A stretch of DNA of 49,439 nt from Bacteroidaceae bacterium (GTDB lineage: Bacteria > Bacteroidota > Bacteroidia > Bacteroidales > Bacteroidaceae). The position numbers and the translations under genes were made by a program. The notes under the pieces are model-generated. The model saw nothing but the letters and a program-made list of their open reading frames with translations, was not told the origin of the DNA and made no database searches. The DNA is taken from NCBI GenBank assembly GCA_024401115.1, contig JAKSLP010000018.1:1-49439 (forward strand), in the 5' to 3' direction. Below are positions 1-7,219 of the stretch, piece by piece; position 1 is the stretch's first letter, and each line of letters opens with the position of its first letter.

Positions 1-36
1 TCTAGGCATCATTTTTCCAAATGTCTGCTTTCCCAT
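1..36 (-). CDS. Possible 5' end of a gene leaving the left edge
   Basis: On the minus strand an ATG at 36 opens a frame of 12 codons (MGKQTFGKMMPR) that runs off the window. A TAATTTTG -7 element lies about 22 bases upstream at 58-65, which is the normal arrangement for a Bacteroidetes gene start. The product is not recognisable from 12 residues, so this call rests only on promoter plus open frame. Confidence 0.3.
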   Translation of the reverse strand, partial: MGKQTFGKMMPR

Positions 37-57
37 ATCAGTGTATCTTATTGGGCG

Positions 58-65
58 CAAAATTA
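58..65 (-). promoter_or_regulatory. -7 promoter element for the left-edge gene
   Basis: Reads TAATTTTG on the minus strand, matching the Bacteroidetes -7 consensus TAnnTTTG. It points left toward the ATG at 36. No convincing TTTG -33 partner was found. Confidence 0.35.
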
Positions 66-123
66 CATAAAAATGTTTATTATAACAAACATTTATTCGT
101 TAAATGGTTGCAAACGCTCTGTT

Positions 124-360
124 TTATGATCTGTCGAATCTTGGGAGTGGCTCTTTTTTGTCAAACACGGGAATCCGCATAGGATTGTATTCTATGCATG
201 TGAGTTTCTTGGACATCTGTTCTGGCGTGTCTCCTGCAAATAGCTTTGGGAAGCATATAATGGCAAACTTTGCTATCTCTATGATAGTCCTGCTTTTCCT
301 TGTGTGATTGCCAATTCCGATGCACGAAGTATAAAATACTAATAATAAGCGCTTTACGTC
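124..360 (-). pseudogene. Open frame without an ATG near its 5' end, possible gene relic
   Basis: A minus-strand frame is open for 78 codons between a stop at 361-363 and a stop at 124-126, with no ATG in its first half. The translation has protein-like segments such as SRTIIEIAKFAIICFPKLF and CIEYNPMRIPVFDKKEPLP. I do not recognise a family. It sits downstream of the decayed transposase at 454-722 and could be another remnant of inserted DNA, or chance. No ribosome binding site was seen. Confidence 0.2.
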
Positions 361-453
361 TTAAACGGTACAAATTAACTCTTTTGCAATTCGCATATTT
401 ATGTGCAAATTTAAGAAAAAATTATGGTATAAAAAAGGAGATTCTTGCTTATT

Positions 454-722
454 TTATGTTTCAATAACTTCTACTTTGTTATTCAGAAATTGACGTTTAT
501 AGAAGTCAAAGGTGTACTCTATCTTAAGGAATGAATATATGTTGTTATATAGGCATAGAATATCATCTTAAGCAACATGCGGGGACTATGCTGCATAATG
601 CCACGATGCTAGCCATAACCTGCACACCGAGGGTTTTCGAAAAGTTCTTGAATATCATGATTATGCTGTTTTAGATGGTTACTTAGTTCGCTATGATAGG
701 TTTGTAGTGAATTCTCCAAATT
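454..722 (-). pseudogene. Decayed IS1182-like transposase fragment
   Basis: Minus-strand translation gives PRMLLKMIFYAYI (from the ATG at 596), then after a one-base frame change near 546, NNIYSFLKIEYTF. Together they match the conserved N-terminal region of IS1182-family transposases, whose typical form is YHPRMLLKVL.YAY..NIYS.RKIE. Upstream codons (about 722-620) read through NLENSLQTYHSEL before a stop just ahead of the matching part. With one internal stop, one frameshift and no catalytic core, this is a dead remnant. It marks the stretch between 1 and 914, which otherwise holds no gene, as a former insertion site. Confidence 0.5.
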
Positions 723-773
723 GTTGCCGGCAAAAATTGCTGTTTGGCCAAACTTGATCGTTATTTTGATTTC

Positions 774-869
774 GATACGAATTTTGGCATCTTTATATGC
801 GATTATGATGCGAATATTAGTTTTGGTGGGAATTATGGGAATTTATTTCGTATTTTTGATGCGAATTTC
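774..869 (+). promoter_or_regulatory. Cluster of ATRCGAAT operator-like motifs before the AAA ATPase
   Basis: ATACGAAT occurs at 775-782 and ATGCGAAT at 808-815 and 859-866, all in the same direction. An inverted, imperfect copy (ATACGAAA on the minus strand) at 846-853 forms a palindrome with the last one, around a 5-base spacer. A further exact copy lies on the minus strand at 389-396. The last pair overlaps the region just upstream of the -7 element at 882-889, as expected for a repressor or activator site. No known regulator is identified. Confidence 0.4.
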
Positions 870-881
870 GGGACAATTTCA

Positions 882-889
882 TAATTTTG
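882..889 (+). promoter_or_regulatory. -7 promoter element of the AAA ATPase gene
   Basis: TAATTTTG matches TAnnTTTG and lies 25 bases upstream of the ATG at 915. A TTTG at 855-858 is 23 bases upstream, slightly longer than the usual 19-20 spacing. Confidence 0.5.
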
Positions 890-914
890 CAACCAATATA
901 AAAAATCTATCTTT

Positions 915-2285
915 ATGGCATACTTCAAAAGACACATAGATGATCAACTTCGAGAGTGGAAAGAAGCTCCAAGACGAAAACCATTGTTGATACGTGGTGC
1001 GCGTCAGGTAGGCAAGTCTACAGCAGTGAGGGAACTTGGTAAAACTTTTGACTATTTTGTAGAGATTAACCTTGAGAAACAACCGACCTTGCGTGAATTG
1101 TTCCCAGAGAACATTGATGTGAAGAAAACCTGTGAGAAGCTGAGCGGTACTCTTGCAGTTCCAATAATCCCAGGGAAAACTCTGTTGTTTATTGACGAGA
1201 TACAGACATCTATGGAAGCAATAATGTCTTTACGTTATTTCAAGGAGGATTATCCAGAGCTCCATGTGATAGCCGCAGGTTCATTGCTGGAATTTACACT
1301 TGAAGAACTTCCCTCATTTTCTGTTGGAAGAATACGTTCCCTCTATATGTATCCTTTCTCTTTCGACGAATTTCTCTTGGCACAGGGGCTTGACTTAACT
1401 ATAGGATTCAAGAAAAAAGCCGGAAGTGAGGAACCGTTGCCAGAAACTGCACACAAGGATTTGGTTGATCAACTCCGCACTTTCTATCTCGTAGGTGGTA
1501 TGCCTGCTGCCGTTACTGAATGGGTAGAGACAAGAAGCTACCTTGAAGTAGCTCATATACATCATGATATCATAGATACCTATCAGGATGATTTCTCCAA
1601 ATATAAGAAACGAGTTTCCCCTGTTGTACTGCGTCAAGTTCTTAGGTCTGTTGCTCTACAGATAGGCCAGAAGTTTGTGTGTGCACAGGCAATACCCGAT
1701 ACTAAGTCTACCGTCATTAAGGACGCATTGCATCTTCTTTCACTTGCAGGACTTGTTCATCCAGTCGTTCATACGGCAGCCAATGGTCTTCCTCTCGGCG
1801 CAGAAGAGAACGACAGCTATACGAAGTATCTGTTTTTTGATTTAGGTGTTATGCAAACAATGCTAGATATTCCTGCAGCCGATATTTTAACCACAAATGA
1901 AGTTGATTTCGTGAATAAAGGCGGTGCATCAGAAATGTTTGCAGGACTTGAGATGCTGAAATATCAGGATTATTTCACAAAAGGGGAGTTATACTATTGG
2001 CAATGCCAGGAGAAAAAGAGCCAGGCAGAGGTCGATTATGTTATTTCACATGGTGGAAAGGTATTGCCGATTGAAGTGAAAGCGAGTACTCAGGGCAGTA
2101 TGCAGAGTCTTTGGATTTTCCTTCGCAGTCACAAGTTGTACAATGCAGTTCGCACTTCGCTTGAGAATTTCGGACAGTTGTATTACTATGACAAGAAAGC
2201 AGACGATGCCGAACGACATGTAGAGATCATTCCGCTTTATGCTCTCAGTAATCTACAAAACTTAAAGAAGGTGATAGGTCTGTAA
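915..2285 (+). CDS. AAA ATPase with DUF4143 C-terminal domain
   Basis: This 456-residue protein belongs to the large prokaryotic ATPase family with an N-terminal AAA domain and a C-terminal DUF4143 domain. The P-loop GARQVGKST is at residues 28-36 and Walker B LLFIDEIQ at 90-97. The C-terminal part carries an E372-x-D374 ... E387-x-K389 pattern (AEVDY, PIEVKA), the PD-(D/E)XK nuclease-like core described for DUF4143, and it is complete here. Members are often scattered in accessory DNA in many copies per genome; their cellular role is not settled. The start at 915 is supported by the -7 element at 882-889. Context is accessory: a transposase relic upstream, an inverted-repeat cassette and a tyrosine recombinase downstream. 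Function beyond nucleotide hydrolysis should not be assumed. Confidence 0.85.
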   Translation: MAYFKRHIDDQLREWKEAPRRKPLLIRGARQVGKSTAVRELGKTFDYFVEINLEKQPTLRELFPENIDVKKTCEKLSGTLAVPIIPGKTLLFIDEIQTSMEAIMSLRYFKEDYPELHVIAAGSLLEFTLEELPSFSVGRIRSLYMYPFSFDEFLLAQGLDLTIGFKKKAGSEEPLPETAHKDLVDQLRTFYLVGGMPAAVTEWVETRSYLEVAHIHHDIIDTYQDDFSKYKKRVSPVVLRQVLRSVALQIGQKFVCAQAIPDTKSTVIKDALHLLSLAGLVHPVVHTAANGLPLGAEENDSYTKYLFFDLGVMQTMLDIPAADILTTNEVDFVNKGGASEMFAGLEMLKYQDYFTKGELYYWQCQEKKSQAEVDYVISHGGKVLPIEVKASTQGSMQSLWIFLRSHKLYNAVRTSLENFGQLYYYDKKADDAERHVEIIPLYALSNLQNLKKVIGL

Positions 2286-2312
2286 ATAATCGACGGATTT
2301 GGTAAGTCTATA

Positions 2313-2517
2313 CACTAGTGTCCCGTTAAATAAATTAAGTAAGCGTTATAAATGCTTGATACTCTGTTTATAATAGCGACTTTTTAATTAAACAGATTTG
2401 AATTTGCAGAGTAGTATTTGGTTTTTATCTATTATTTATAACTAATTGAATATCAATAATCGATTTACACCATTTTATGTAAAATAACGAACTAAAAACT
2501 ATAATGGGACACTAGTG
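2313..2517. repeat. AT-rich 193-bp cassette bounded by inverted repeats (MITE-like or invertible)
   Basis: The left end reads CACTAGTGTCCC at 2313-2324 and the right end is its exact reverse complement GGGACACTAGTG at 2506-2517. Similarity continues inward (left GTTAAATA, right reading in ATTATA). One parse is an element at 2319-2511 with TGTCCC...GGGACA ends and a 4-bp CTAG duplication at 2315-2318 and 2512-2515, that is, a miniature transposon. It holds no ORF and is very AT-rich. It lies between two convergent genes, only 17 bases from the stop of the tyrosine recombinase, so an invertible segment is the alternative reading. Confidence 0.6.
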
Positions 2518-2534
2518 CTTGAGTGTAAAAGTAA

Positions 2535-3659
2535 TTATCTATTCTTCATTTTCATCTTCAGAAATTCATCATTTGACCTGGTGATAGCTTCTTCGGCCAT
2601 TTTTCTGGTAACTTTGGAATATGCTTGTGTACTACTAAGTTGTCTGTGTCCAAGTAACATCGCGACAATGTTGATTGGTGTGCCGTTCTCCGTAAGCATC
2701 ATCGCAAATGTATGTCGGAAAGAATGAAAGGTTATATGCTTGGTAATTGTAGAACACTCCAGCCATTTTCTGATATGGATATTCAGGATGCTGACAGTCA
2801 GGTCAGCAAATACAGGTCCTTTATCCTTTATCTTTCCGATGATACGCAGAGCATCGTCTGATAGAGGTAAAGATACAAAAAATCCGGTTTTCTGGATCAC
2901 TTTCTCTATATATATACGGTTTCTTCGCTTTACAAAATGTTCCCATTTCAGATCAAGTATGTCACTCCTTCTCAGCCCAGTGTGCATGGAGAACAGACAT
3001 GCAGTAGGCAACTGAGGATGTTTCCTATAAGGGATGCTTTCCAGCATGAACATTTCTTCTGGAGTCAGATACTCCTTGTGTGTGATATGGTTCCATTTGA
3101 TAGGTTTTATATCTTTTGTGAAATCTTCAGATATAATATTATCCCGATATGCAAGCTTTACCATGCTAATGAATACATTGAAATATGAACTTGCTGTGTT
3201 ATGAGCAATTGTCCTATCTGTGTCAGTCAGCCACTTGTCATGAAGCAAATGATACCGATATTTCTCACATAAGCTTGCGGACAGATCCCTGAATTTGCAA
3301 GAGTTGTTACAGAACAGCTCAAAATGTAATCTGGCAGATTCAAACTTAGGCCCATGATAGTCTGCATTCTTGTGAAAGTATTCAAGGAAATCTCCGTCAA
3401 GGCAATCTTTTGCAAGAAAACTGTAGTCATGTCTTATGATCTGAAGGAATCGTTGGCATTTGATAGATTCCGCAACTTCCATAATGTTCCTGTTGAATTC
3501 ACGCTGGGCCTTTGTCTTCGGTTTTGAATACATTTCCAGGCTCAGGAATTCATATTTTACAATCTCTCCCTTTATGTTATTAATACCTGGATAGAACTGG
3601 AGATATACGGATTTCATTCCGTTTGACTTATTCTTATATCTGATTGATACTCTTCCCAT
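2535..3659 (-). CDS. Tyrosine recombinase / integrase
   Basis: A 374-residue site-specific recombinase with an N-terminal arm-binding and SAM-like core-binding part (about 1-190) and a C-terminal catalytic domain. All catalytic residues are visible: R230 (HTGLRRSD), K257 (QKTG), H312 and R315 (HSFRH), H338 (LLGHRQ) and nucleophile Y347 (TQAYSKV), so it should be active. The start at 3659 (MGRVSIRYKN) is preferred over an in-frame ATG at 3689 because a GGAGG-like site precedes it and the family begins with a beta-strand arm domain like this. It overlaps the end of the HTH gene by 26 bases, implying co-transcription. No phage or conjugation genes accompany it, so it is either the remnant of an integrative element or a dedicated recombinase for a nearby site. 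Confidence 0.88.
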   Translation of the reverse strand: MGRVSIRYKNKSNGMKSVYLQFYPGINNIKGEIVKYEFLSLEMYSKPKTKAQREFNRNIMEVAESIKCQRFLQIIRHDYSFLAKDCLDGDFLEYFHKNADYHGPKFESARLHFELFCNNSCKFRDLSASLCEKYRYHLLHDKWLTDTDRTIAHNTASSYFNVFISMVKLAYRDNIISEDFTKDIKPIKWNHITHKEYLTPEEMFMLESIPYRKHPQLPTACLFSMHTGLRRSDILDLKWEHFVKRRNRIYIEKVIQKTGFFVSLPLSDDALRIIGKIKDKGPVFADLTVSILNIHIRKWLECSTITKHITFHSFRHTFAMMLTENGTPINIVAMLLGHRQLSSTQAYSKVTRKMAEEAITRSNDEFLKMKMKNR

Positions 3660-4251
3660 GGTTCTTCCTCCATTTAATCTCCTTCTCAATGTCTCTCTTT
3701 AAGTATAGAGTCTTCCCATCACTATGCTTGACTGCTATGCAATGCATGGCTACCATGGAATAGAAATCGAAAATGCTGATTCCCATTTTTTGAACAGCTT
3801 CATCGGCGGTGATCCACTTGGCATATCTAAACCATTCATGGCTCCATGCTTCCTCTGCTTTCTGCTTGTGAAATCGGCGAAATACACCACTATAGAAAGA
3901 CGGAATAGGGTACCGGTCTGCAAACTTCAGGACCCAGCATCTTTCCATACCTGTTAGATTGATTAGGCCCTTCAGGGAATAGGAAGCATAGCCTAGTGGG
4001 GAATCATGAGTGATGGAAAGAGATGTGAACCATCTGACGAATACTTTGCATGAAATGACCAATTTGTTATTTTTCGTCTCTGATTTAAGTGTTCCGGACG
4101 AGATAAGATTATAGATGTGTTGTCTCGAGAACCCGGAGAGTTCAGCTGATTGACTAACAGTCAGATACCCTGTGGCAATGATTTTCTGCCATCTTTGATC
4201 CAATTGGCTGAATGGATCATAGTAGTGTTTTGTATATTCTTCCTTGTTCAT
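3634..4251 (-). CDS. Helix-turn-helix DNA-binding protein, excisionase-like
   Basis: The 205-residue product has an HTH_17-type winged helix near residues 28-58 (TVSQSAELSGFSRQHIYNLI), the fold used by excisionases and small accessory DNA-binding proteins of integrative elements. A second similar segment near residues 150-185 (TADEAVQKMGISIFDFYSMV) suggests a duplicated DNA-binding module. That is longer than a classical excisionase, which has 60-120 residues. It lies directly upstream of and overlaps the recombinase gene, in the order expected for a directionality factor or regulator followed by integrase. Upstream (4252-4462) there is only AT-rich DNA with no clear promoter of the -7 TAnnTTTG type. 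The role in excision or in regulating the recombinase is inferred from position. Confidence 0.65.
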   Translation of the reverse strand: MNKEEYTKHYYDPFSQLDQRWQKIIATGYLTVSQSAELSGFSRQHIYNLISSGTLKSETKNNKLVISCKVFVRWFTSLSITHDSPLGYASYSLKGLINLTGMERCWVLKFADRYPIPSFYSGVFRRFHKQKAEEAWSHEWFRYAKWITADEAVQKMGISIFDFYSMVAMHCIAVKHSDGKTLYLKRDIEKEIKWRKNHGKSINQI

Positions 4252-4462
4252 ATTATAATCCCCACATTAGAGTGGATGTATATAATATAAATGGTTGTCA
4301 AGTACCCTCAAAATGAGTAACAAATCGGTACAAAAAGTAGGGAAAAACTATACTAGAATATACTAATTGATTTTATAATATATTGATAATCAACAGGTTC
4401 GAAAAATGTCATTTTCTTTTTTACGAAAATGTAAAACATTGATATTCAATAAGATATGAGGA

Positions 4463-5818
4463 TTATTTTCCGATGCAAAAATGCTTGAATATGTTTCCTA
4501 ATACTTCATCCGATGTGATTTGACCACCAGTGACTTCGGCTAAGTGGAAAAGCACCTCTCGCAGATCCATACTGACCAAATCGCCACTAAGACCCATCTG
4601 CATGGCTTCCTGAACACGGTTCATGGCTTCGAGTGCTTCTGATAGAGCCTGAAGATGACGGGCATTGGTGATGAGCACCTCGCTTTCGTTGGCTTTTCCC
4701 TCCATAGATTGTATCAGTAAAGTCTCAATCTGGTCGATGCCTGTGTTATTTTTTGCTGAGATGCTGATGGTGTCAGTTGAATTGCTTCCTGATGCGATAT
4801 CACTCTTATTGGTTATGTGAATCAATGTCTTACCGAGGCAGTGCTCCTGGATTTTGGCTAACTCCTGTTCTGTAAGTGTACAATCCGGAGCTGTGACCAG
4901 CAGTACAATATCCGCACGGTCAATCATCTGGTAACTGCGTTCTATACCCAATGCCTCAATCTTGTCATTGGTTTCACGGATTCCTGCAGTATCAATGAAT
5001 CGGAACAGAATACCGCCCAGAGAGATGGTGTCCTCGATTGTATCGCGGGTGGTGCCATGAATATCGCTTACAATGGCACGCTCTTCGTGCAATAATGCGT
5101 TTAATAGGGTGCTCTTGCCCGCATTGGTTGGTCCGATGATAGCTACTGGCACTCCGTTCTTAAGTGCATTTCCCGTATGGAAACTGTTTACCAATCGTGA
5201 AATATGTGCTGAAATGGTTCTGCAGAGCTGATTTAGTTCGGTACGGTCAGCAAATTCCAGTTCCTCATGATCGCCAAAATCTAATTCCAGTTCAAGAAGG
5301 GATGTGATATGTAGCAACTGCTCACGCAGGCGGTTCAGTTCCTTACTGATTCCTCCGCGCATCTGGCTCATGGCTATGCGATGGCTGGCTGCACTGTCAC
5401 TGGCAATGACATCGGCCACTGCCTCGGCCTGACTCAAATCCATCTTACCATTCAGGAATGCCCGTTGCGTGTATTCTCCGGGACGAGCCATACGGCAACC
5501 GCTCTGCAACAGCAACTGCATGACTTGCTGCAAGATGTATGCTGATCCGTGGCAGGAAATTTCGGCACTGTCCTCACCTGTAAAACTATTTGGAGAACGG
5601 AAAATGGTTACCAGTACTTCATCAATGACATTTTCACCATTTGCAACAATATGTCCGAAGACAGCTTCGTGATTGTTACGTTCCGATAACGGTTTCCGTC
5701 CTAATGGCCGGAAAATATGATTCAGGCTTTCAAAAGTCTGACTTCCGGAAACTCGGATAATGCCTAACGCTCCTCCAGGAGCAGTGGCAATGGCGCATAT
5801 AGTATCTTCGGTATACAT
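4463..5818 (-). CDS. mnmE: tRNA modification GTPase MnmE
   Basis: A complete 451-residue MnmE, which together with MnmG installs the carboxymethylaminomethyl group on the wobble uridine of certain tRNAs. The N-terminal folate-binding domain begins MYTEDTICAIATAPGG. The G domain has P-loop GPTNAGKST at 229-237, the G3 motif DTAGIRET at 276-283 and an NKSD G4 motif. The protein ends in CIGK, the family's essential C-terminal cysteine motif. The start at 5818 was chosen because the family begins at MYTEDTI; a longer frame to 5857 would place the start upstream of the likely promoter element at 5837-5844. It is divergent from the PD40 protein gene and bounds the accessory patch on the left. Confidence 0.97.
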   Translation of the reverse strand: MYTEDTICAIATAPGGALGIIRVSGSQTFESLNHIFRPLGRKPLSERNNHEAVFGHIVANGENVIDEVLVTIFRSPNSFTGEDSAEISCHGSAYILQQVMQLLLQSGCRMARPGEYTQRAFLNGKMDLSQAEAVADVIASDSAASHRIAMSQMRGGISKELNRLREQLLHITSLLELELDFGDHEELEFADRTELNQLCRTISAHISRLVNSFHTGNALKNGVPVAIIGPTNAGKSTLLNALLHEERAIVSDIHGTTRDTIEDTISLGGILFRFIDTAGIRETNDKIEALGIERSYQMIDRADIVLLVTAPDCTLTEQELAKIQEHCLGKTLIHITNKSDIASGSNSTDTISISAKNNTGIDQIETLLIQSMEGKANESEVLITNARHLQALSEALEAMNRVQEAMQMGLSGDLVSMDLREVLFHLAEVTGGQITSDEVLGNIFKHFCIGK

Positions 5819-5836
5819 GATTCTCTTATTGAGTTG

Positions 5837-5844
5837 CAAAATTA
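5837..5844 (-). promoter_or_regulatory. -7 promoter element of mnmE
   Basis: TAATTTTG on the minus strand, 18 bases upstream of the mnmE ATG at 5818. It also argues against the longer 5857 start. Confidence 0.5.
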
Positions 5845-5888
5845 TCAAAAAAAACACAAACGGACGGGATATTTTGAGGATTAATTTG

Positions 5889-5896
5889 TAATTTTG
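5889..5896 (+). promoter_or_regulatory. -7 promoter element of the PD40 protein gene
   Basis: TAATTTTG on the plus strand, 24 bases before the ATG at 5921. It shows that the in-frame TTG at 5894 cannot be the start. It is divergent from the mnmE promoter about 45 bases away. Confidence 0.5.
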
Positions 5897-5920
5897 CCTA
5901 TCAAACCAAAAGTAAACAGC

Positions 5921-7171
5921 ATGAAGAAAAACGTCATTTGCCTATTGGCTCTGTCATTGACGCTTAACGGATACGCACAAAAGAAACGTAAGCCAGCTCC
6001 TGCCAAACCCACAGTGGATCAACAGATGGAACAGGCTAAGACCGCTATAACCGAATACCGGTTTAGTGAAGCCGTTGATTTGTTGGAGGAAGTGGAAACC
6101 ACTCTTACGAAGAAGAAGCTATCTACAGCCGAAGTTGAAGACCTGATGGATAAAGCAGAATTCGGTTTGCGCATGCTGAGAGGTACCGACCAGATTCAGG
6201 TGGTGGATACCTTTGTGGTTGATAAGGCTAATTTCCTGCAAGCCTATAAGTTGAGTGAAGAAACCGGTAAGTTGGATTACTTTGCCAAATTCTTCAATAT
6301 TCAGGGTGAGGGTACGGTTTTCCAGAACGAATTGGGCAATAGAGTATATTTCGGTAAATCGGTAGGAGAGGTCCGAAAGATTTTCTCGAGCGATCTTTTA
6401 GCCGGCAACCAATGGGGAGAAGCACAGGAACTGAGTGGCATTGGCGATGACCATACATCCGAGGATTATCCCTTTGTTACCAGTGACGGCTCTACGCTGT
6501 ACTTTGCGTCAAAGGGTGCAGATAATGGTTTGGGCGGCTATGATATCTATGTTACCCGTATTGGTAATGCCAGCAGCCGATACTTGCGTCCCGAGAATTT
6601 AGGTATGCCATACAACTCACCTTATAATGATTATATGTATGTAGTGGATGAGTTGCATAATCTGGGATGGTTTGCCAGCGACCGTTTCCAACCCGAAGGA
6701 AAGGTTTGCCTTTATGTGTTCATCCCAAATGAAAGCCGTAATCCGTTTGATTTGGATGAAGATGAAGCTGAACTTGTTCGCCATGGCGCCCTATTGGATC
6801 AGATAAAAACCACACAAACTGATGCCCAAGCACTGAAAATCGCACGGAACGAACTTCAGGAAGCTATTGCGTATAAGCCTAAAGAGAAGAAAGTCAAGGA
6901 TTTCGAACTGGTTATTGATGATACTCGAACTTATACTACCTATGCAGAGTTTAAGAATGCGAGTGCCAAAAAGTTGTGTCAGGAATGGGTAAAGAAATTC
7001 AATGAGTTGCAAATGCTGGAACTGAAATTGGAAGATAACCGTTTGCAATATGCGGAAGGCAATAAGCAATTAGCGGCATCCATCCAACAGCAGGAAACCC
7101 AATTCGAATCACTATATAATGAAGTACATGAATTGGAAAAACAAACCAGAAACGCAGAAATAGGGAAATAA
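5921..7171 (+). CDS. Exported PD40 beta-propeller repeat protein with coiled-coil tail
   Basis: This 416-residue protein starts with a signal peptide (MKKNVICLLALSLTLNGYAQ) and so acts in the envelope. Residues about 30-75 are helical and TPR-like. The middle (about 165-250) has WD40-like PD40 repeats, shown by SDGSTLYFASKGADNGLGGYDIY followed by GWFASDR (quoted in parts), typical of Bacteroidetes envelope proteins related to TolB-type propellers. The last 120 residues are charged and helical, probably a coiled coil. The start at 5921 is fixed by the signal peptide and the -7 element at 5889-5896. It is monocistronic, ending at a strong shared terminator. No enzymatic motif is seen; a structural or peptidoglycan-associated role is possible but unproven. 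Confidence 0.75.
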   Translation: MKKNVICLLALSLTLNGYAQKKRKPAPAKPTVDQQMEQAKTAITEYRFSEAVDLLEEVETTLTKKKLSTAEVEDLMDKAEFGLRMLRGTDQIQVVDTFVVDKANFLQAYKLSEETGKLDYFAKFFNIQGEGTVFQNELGNRVYFGKSVGEVRKIFSSDLLAGNQWGEAQELSGIGDDHTSEDYPFVTSDGSTLYFASKGADNGLGGYDIYVTRIGNASSRYLRPENLGMPYNSPYNDYMYVVDELHNLGWFASDRFQPEGKVCLYVFIPNESRNPFDLDEDEAELVRHGALLDQIKTTQTDAQALKIARNELQEAIAYKPKEKKVKDFELVIDDTRTYTTYAEFKNASAKKLCQEWVKKFNELQMLELKLEDNRLQYAEGNKQLAASIQQQETQFESLYNEVHELEKQTRNAEIGK

Positions 7172-7204
7172 AAAAAGCGGTACTCAAAAGGTACCGCTTT
7201 TCTA
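7172..7204. terminator. Bidirectional terminator between convergent genes
   Basis: AAAGCGGTAC (7174-7183) pairs perfectly with GTACCGCTTT (7191-7200) around a 7-base loop, flanked by A and T runs on both sides. It serves the PD40 gene (plus) and the oxidoreductase gene (minus). Confidence 0.85.
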
Positions 7205-7219
7205 TTTATGTAGCCTAGA

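Noticed and set aside
721..939. 72-codon plus-strand frame overlapping the ATPase start
   Set aside because: It spans the operator motifs and promoter, has hydrophobic low-information content, and conflicts with the ATPase gene.
4396..4403. GGTTCGAA, resembling a tRNA T-loop, close to the recombinase module
   Set aside because: No acceptor stem, anticodon arm or second copy was found nearby, so there is no support for a tRNA fragment or attachment site.
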